Of a stretch of DNA of 64,000 nucleotides, positions 61,722 through 64,000 are shown in pieces; within the stretch, counting starts at the first letter, position 1, and every line of letters begins with the position of its first letter. The DNA comes from Geitlerinema sp. BBD 1991-9. GTDB lineage: Bacteria > Cyanobacteriota > Cyanobacteriia > Cyanobacteriales > Geitlerinemataceae. The DNA lies in contig LWRO01000020.1 in assembly GCA_001657325.1 (NCBI GenBank), positions 55,866 to 119,865 on the forward strand, given 5' to 3'. The notes under the pieces are model-generated. The model made no database searches. It had not been told where the DNA came from and saw nothing but the letters and a program-made list of their open reading frames with translations. A program made the translations under genes and the position numbers.

Positions 61722-64000
61722 TCACCACGGACTCCCCACCATCGTAAAACCAGACCAATAATAAGGATGAGACAAATCGCGGTTCTCAGCCCCCGTCGAT
61801 CGCTCCGGTAACGCCAGTGGTGTGCTGACACCGGGAGCGCGAAGCTGTCCCCCTTCCACACGCACATCACCGTTGAGCAAACTCAACTGAGCTTGACGCA
61901 ACGCCTCCGCTTTCGTGCGCGTTTCCCTTAACTGACTGTAAAACTCAGTCATCAATCCCAACGTTCCCTCGTCGCTGACGTACCACAAACTCGCCAACGC
62001 CGATTTCACACCCGCCGACACAGCAAACCCCGCGAATCCCAACTCCGCCTCTTCATTCCCTACCGCCGTCCGACACGCAGACAGAACCACCAATTCCACC
62101 GGAGGATTGTTCCATCCTAACTTCCGCATTTGATTGAGATGCAAGCGTTCGTCCCACAACTGAATGTACGAGTCTTCAAAGCTTAAAAATTCTCCGTGGG
62201 TAGCTAAGTGAACGATCGAATAACCGTGGCGGCGGCGCTGTTCGACCAAGTTCTCTCGCGTAAACGCCTCGTTGATAAATGCCTCACCACTCCACCACTC
62301 CTGTGTCACTGTTGTCAGTTCCACGGGAACAGCCGGAAGCGGTGCGAGATTACCACCGAACTCACTCGCTCCCATCGCCAAAATACCCGTATTTTGCAAC
62401 GTGCGGTAGCGCGTATCCACCAATCCCAAACTAGGAATTAAACTCAAACTAAATTGTTCGACTAAAAACTGTTCGCCGTCGTGTAAACCCGCAATCGGTA
62501 AACTACGAAGTCCGGCTGGCATTGAGAACAGGATCGTATCGACGTTCGAGGCTTCTAAATCTGGCAAAATTGGCTCGATCGTCCATTCATAGAGCTGCTG
62601 AGCGGGTTGTAAATAGCCATCTGTCCGCTGGAAACGGGGATTGGTCAGTTGCTCTCGCAGAGTGTTAGCCACTTCCACGACCCGATCTCGAGAAATGGGA
62701 ACCGATCGCCGTATCGGTCGAGCGTCCGCCGTAAATACGACCAATTCCAGCTGACTTGGGAGGAGTGTCACGTACACCACAGCGGACTGAGTTCCCGTCT
62801 GACGCGCTACGTCCGTCAAGGCTTCCCGCGCACTTTGAATTGAAAGCGTCGATTCCGAAAGATTACCAATATAAGCGCTGAATTCTTGTAGGCGGTCTTT
62901 TTCCAACGCGGACACGACCTCGACCTCTTCGCCATAGCCGATGTCGCCACCGTCAATAAACTCGATGTCGAGTTCGTCATCACCGATCTCTTGCGAGTCG
63001 TCCTCGCCTTCGTCATCTTCCATCGCGACATCGTCCTCTCCCCGCTCGTCCATTTCACCATCAGGGCCTTCAGCTCGATCGTCTTCAAAGCCTCCATCCA
63101 TTTCACCATCAGGGCCTTCAGCTCGATCGTCTTCAAAGCCTCCATCCACTTCACCATCGGAGTCGTCGAAACCTTCAAATTCCCCTTGTGATTCACCATC
63201 CGGCGCTTCTTGCGGGCCGTCGGCTTCATCGACGCGCACATCGGCTTCTAGATCGGAGGCGATATCGCGTTCGGCTTCTTGACGGCGGCCGCCGATGACA
63301 TCAAAAAACTGTCCGCCGCTTCCAGTCATCACGTTGAGTGTATTGACACTGACTCGAATGGGAGCATTTGTCGTTCCAATTCCCCCCACTCCCATAGTCG
63401 AGAATGTTGCAATATCAGCGGTAATTGATTCGCTGGCACTCGATCGAACGATATTTCCACCATTTGCATCGATTTCTACGGAACCGCGAGTTGTAATCGT
63501 CCCAACTTGCACGTCTCCAATTGCATCGGCATTGGCAATCCGAAGTAATACATTCCCGCCACCCGCATCGATCGAAGCCCCTGGTGCTTGAATAATATTT
63601 GCCGGACCGGGTTGTCGCAATCCTGCGGCTGCACCCGGATCGTTAGCGACAACAGACACATCCCCATTTCCCGAAGCTGTATTTAAGTTGGCGTTGATGT
63701 TGACGCTACGTCCAGCCAAGATTTCGATACCCATTGGATTTGCAATGGGTGTTGAAATCGTAATGTCGTTATTGGCCTCGAGAACGATAACACCATTCGC
63801 ATTCGCCAGATCGGCTGGTGTCATCGTGATGTCAAGGTCAATTGGGTTGTCGAGTCCATCAACAAAGTCATCGAAGTTCGGGTCGTTAGAGTCGTTGGGG
63901 TCGGGGTCAGGATCGTTAGGGTCGTTGGGGTCGAAGTTCGGATCGTTGGGGTTGTTGGGATCTTGGAAATTGGGATCGTTAGGGTCGTTGGGGTCGAAGT
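61722..64000 (-). CDS. CHAT domain surface protein with acidic and Asp-Pro-Asn repeats, 5' truncated
   Basis: The frame is open to the window edge, so at least 758 residues are visible and the N-terminus is missing. From the edge: about 40 residues of Asp-Pro-Asn repeats; a beta-helix-like region (DITISTPIANPMGIEILAGR, SVEIDANGGNIVRS) as in filamentous haemagglutinin-type proteins; an acidic Gly/Glu/Asp block with two tandem copies of a 16-aa unit (GGFEDDRAEGPDGEMD); then a C-terminal CHAT domain with His in IVHLATHGEF and Cys in VLSACRTAVGNE, both intact. Family members of this layout are exported by a partner transporter; that is inference here. The CHAT fold suggests a protease acting outside the cell or on the secreted chain. 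Confidence 0.85.
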   Translation of the reverse strand, partial: FDPNDPNDPNFQDPNNPNDPNFDPNDPNDPDPDPNDSNDPNFDDFVDGLDNPIDLDITMTPADLANANGVIVLEANNDITISTPIANPMGIEILAGRSVNINANLNTASGNGDVSVVANDPGAAAGLRQPGPANIIQAPGASIDAGGGNVLLRIANADAIGDVQVGTITTRGSVEIDANGGNIVRSSASESITADIATFSTMGVGGIGTTNAPIRVSVNTLNVMTGSGGQFFDVIGGRRQEAERDIASDLEADVRVDEADGPQEAPDGESQGEFEGFDDSDGEVDGGFEDDRAEGPDGEMDGGFEDDRAEGPDGEMDERGEDDVAMEDDEGEDDSQEIGDDELDIEFIDGGDIGYGEEVEVVSALEKDRLQEFSAYIGNLSESTLSIQSAREALTDVARQTGTQSAVVYVTLLPSQLELVVFTADARPIRRSVPISRDRVVEVANTLREQLTNPRFQRTDGYLQPAQQLYEWTIEPILPDLEASNVDTILFSMPAGLRSLPIAGLHDGEQFLVEQFSLSLIPSLGLVDTRYRTLQNTGILAMGASEFGGNLAPLPAVPVELTTVTQEWWSGEAFINEAFTRENLVEQRRRHGYSIVHLATHGEFLSFEDSYIQLWDERLHLNQMRKLGWNNPPVELVVLSACRTAVGNEEAELGFAGFAVSAGVKSALASLWYVSDEGTLGLMTEFYSQLRETRTKAEALRQAQLSLLNGDVRVEGGQLRAPGVSTPLALPERSTGAENRDLSHPYYWSGFTMVGSPW
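63051..63146. repeat. 48-bp perfect tandem duplication inside the CHAT gene
   Basis: Two identical 48-bp units (63051-63098 and 63099-63146), followed by a diverging third start, encode the repeated acidic unit GGFEDDRAEGPDGEMD. Perfect identity implies recent expansion. Confidence 0.9.
63910..64000. repeat. Asp-Pro-Asn coding repeats at the window edge
   Basis: The 28-bp block at 63910-63937 recurs exactly at 63973-64000, a 63-bp period, within codons that spell Asn-Asp-Pro triplets on the minus strand. The array continues beyond the window. Confidence 0.85.

Noticed and set aside
62941..63282. Plus-strand frame rich in Ser and Pro
   Set aside because: Antisense shadow of the acidic repeat block of the CHAT gene; low complexity is a by-product of the repeat codons.

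Overview
The window looks like chromosomal DNA of a filamentous (Oscillatoriales-type) cyanobacterium. The reasons are the plastid/cyanobacterial genes (PSRP-3/Ycf65, Ycf51, a DUF4079 membrane protein, a VTE5-type phytol kinase), Uma2 and DUF4351 nuclease-like proteins, two CHAT proteins, and a high density of CGATCG and GCGATCGC (HIP1-like) words. No rRNA, tRNA, CRISPR array or intact insertion sequence was seen.

Region 1 (1-1.9 kb) carries a truncated DUF4351 protein and two Uma2 proteins. Region 2 (2.1-12.8 kb) is a near-complete pathway to an amidinated pseudaminic acid: pseB, pseC, pseF, a Pse-associated methylase, a PseA-type amidotransferase, hisH2, a methyltransferase, hisF2, a radical SAM/SPASM enzyme, a fused pseG-pseH and pseI. 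UDP-GlcNAc would be converted by PseB, PseC, PseH, PseG, PseI and PseF to CMP-pseudaminic acid. PseA with HisH2 and HisF2 would install an acetamidino group using glutamine-derived ammonia. Two methyltransferases and the radical SAM protein may decorate it further. A 122-bp MITE-like element with a perfect 8-bp target duplication sits directly against the hisF2 start codon, and a second copy lies at 15.95 kb.

Region 3 (13-32 kb) continues the surface-glycan island. It holds a GT-B-like transferase with HP and NST motifs, a TPR-phytanoyl dioxygenase, an FkbM methyltransferase, a polysaccharide deacetylase and further methyltransferases. It also holds a WbpB/WbpD/WbpE-like trio for a 2,3-diamino sugar, a 908-aa glycosyltransferase/TPR/methyltransferase/TylF fusion, a sugar epimerase, and a 1559-aa protein joining a GT-A-like domain, a GT41 (SPINDLY/OGT-like) domain and five copies of a module I do not recognise.

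Region 4 (32-64 kb) is mostly housekeeping and regulation: PSRP-3, a HAD phosphatase, a large PAS/GAF histidine kinase overlapping a response regulator, a peroxiredoxin-like protein, 6-phosphofructokinase, pyruvate kinase, YidD, phytol kinase, a lipase-like hydrolase, CHAT-TPR and TolC proteins, CysQ, and a propeller-transglutaminase protein. An arsenite exporter/arsenate reductase operon follows, with two textbook ArsR operators over its promoter, then GlmU, L32 and Ycf51. The window ends inside a large CHAT protein with acidic and Asp-Pro-Asn repeats. Several start codons were moved from the longest frame to better supported positions; each is noted in its entry.
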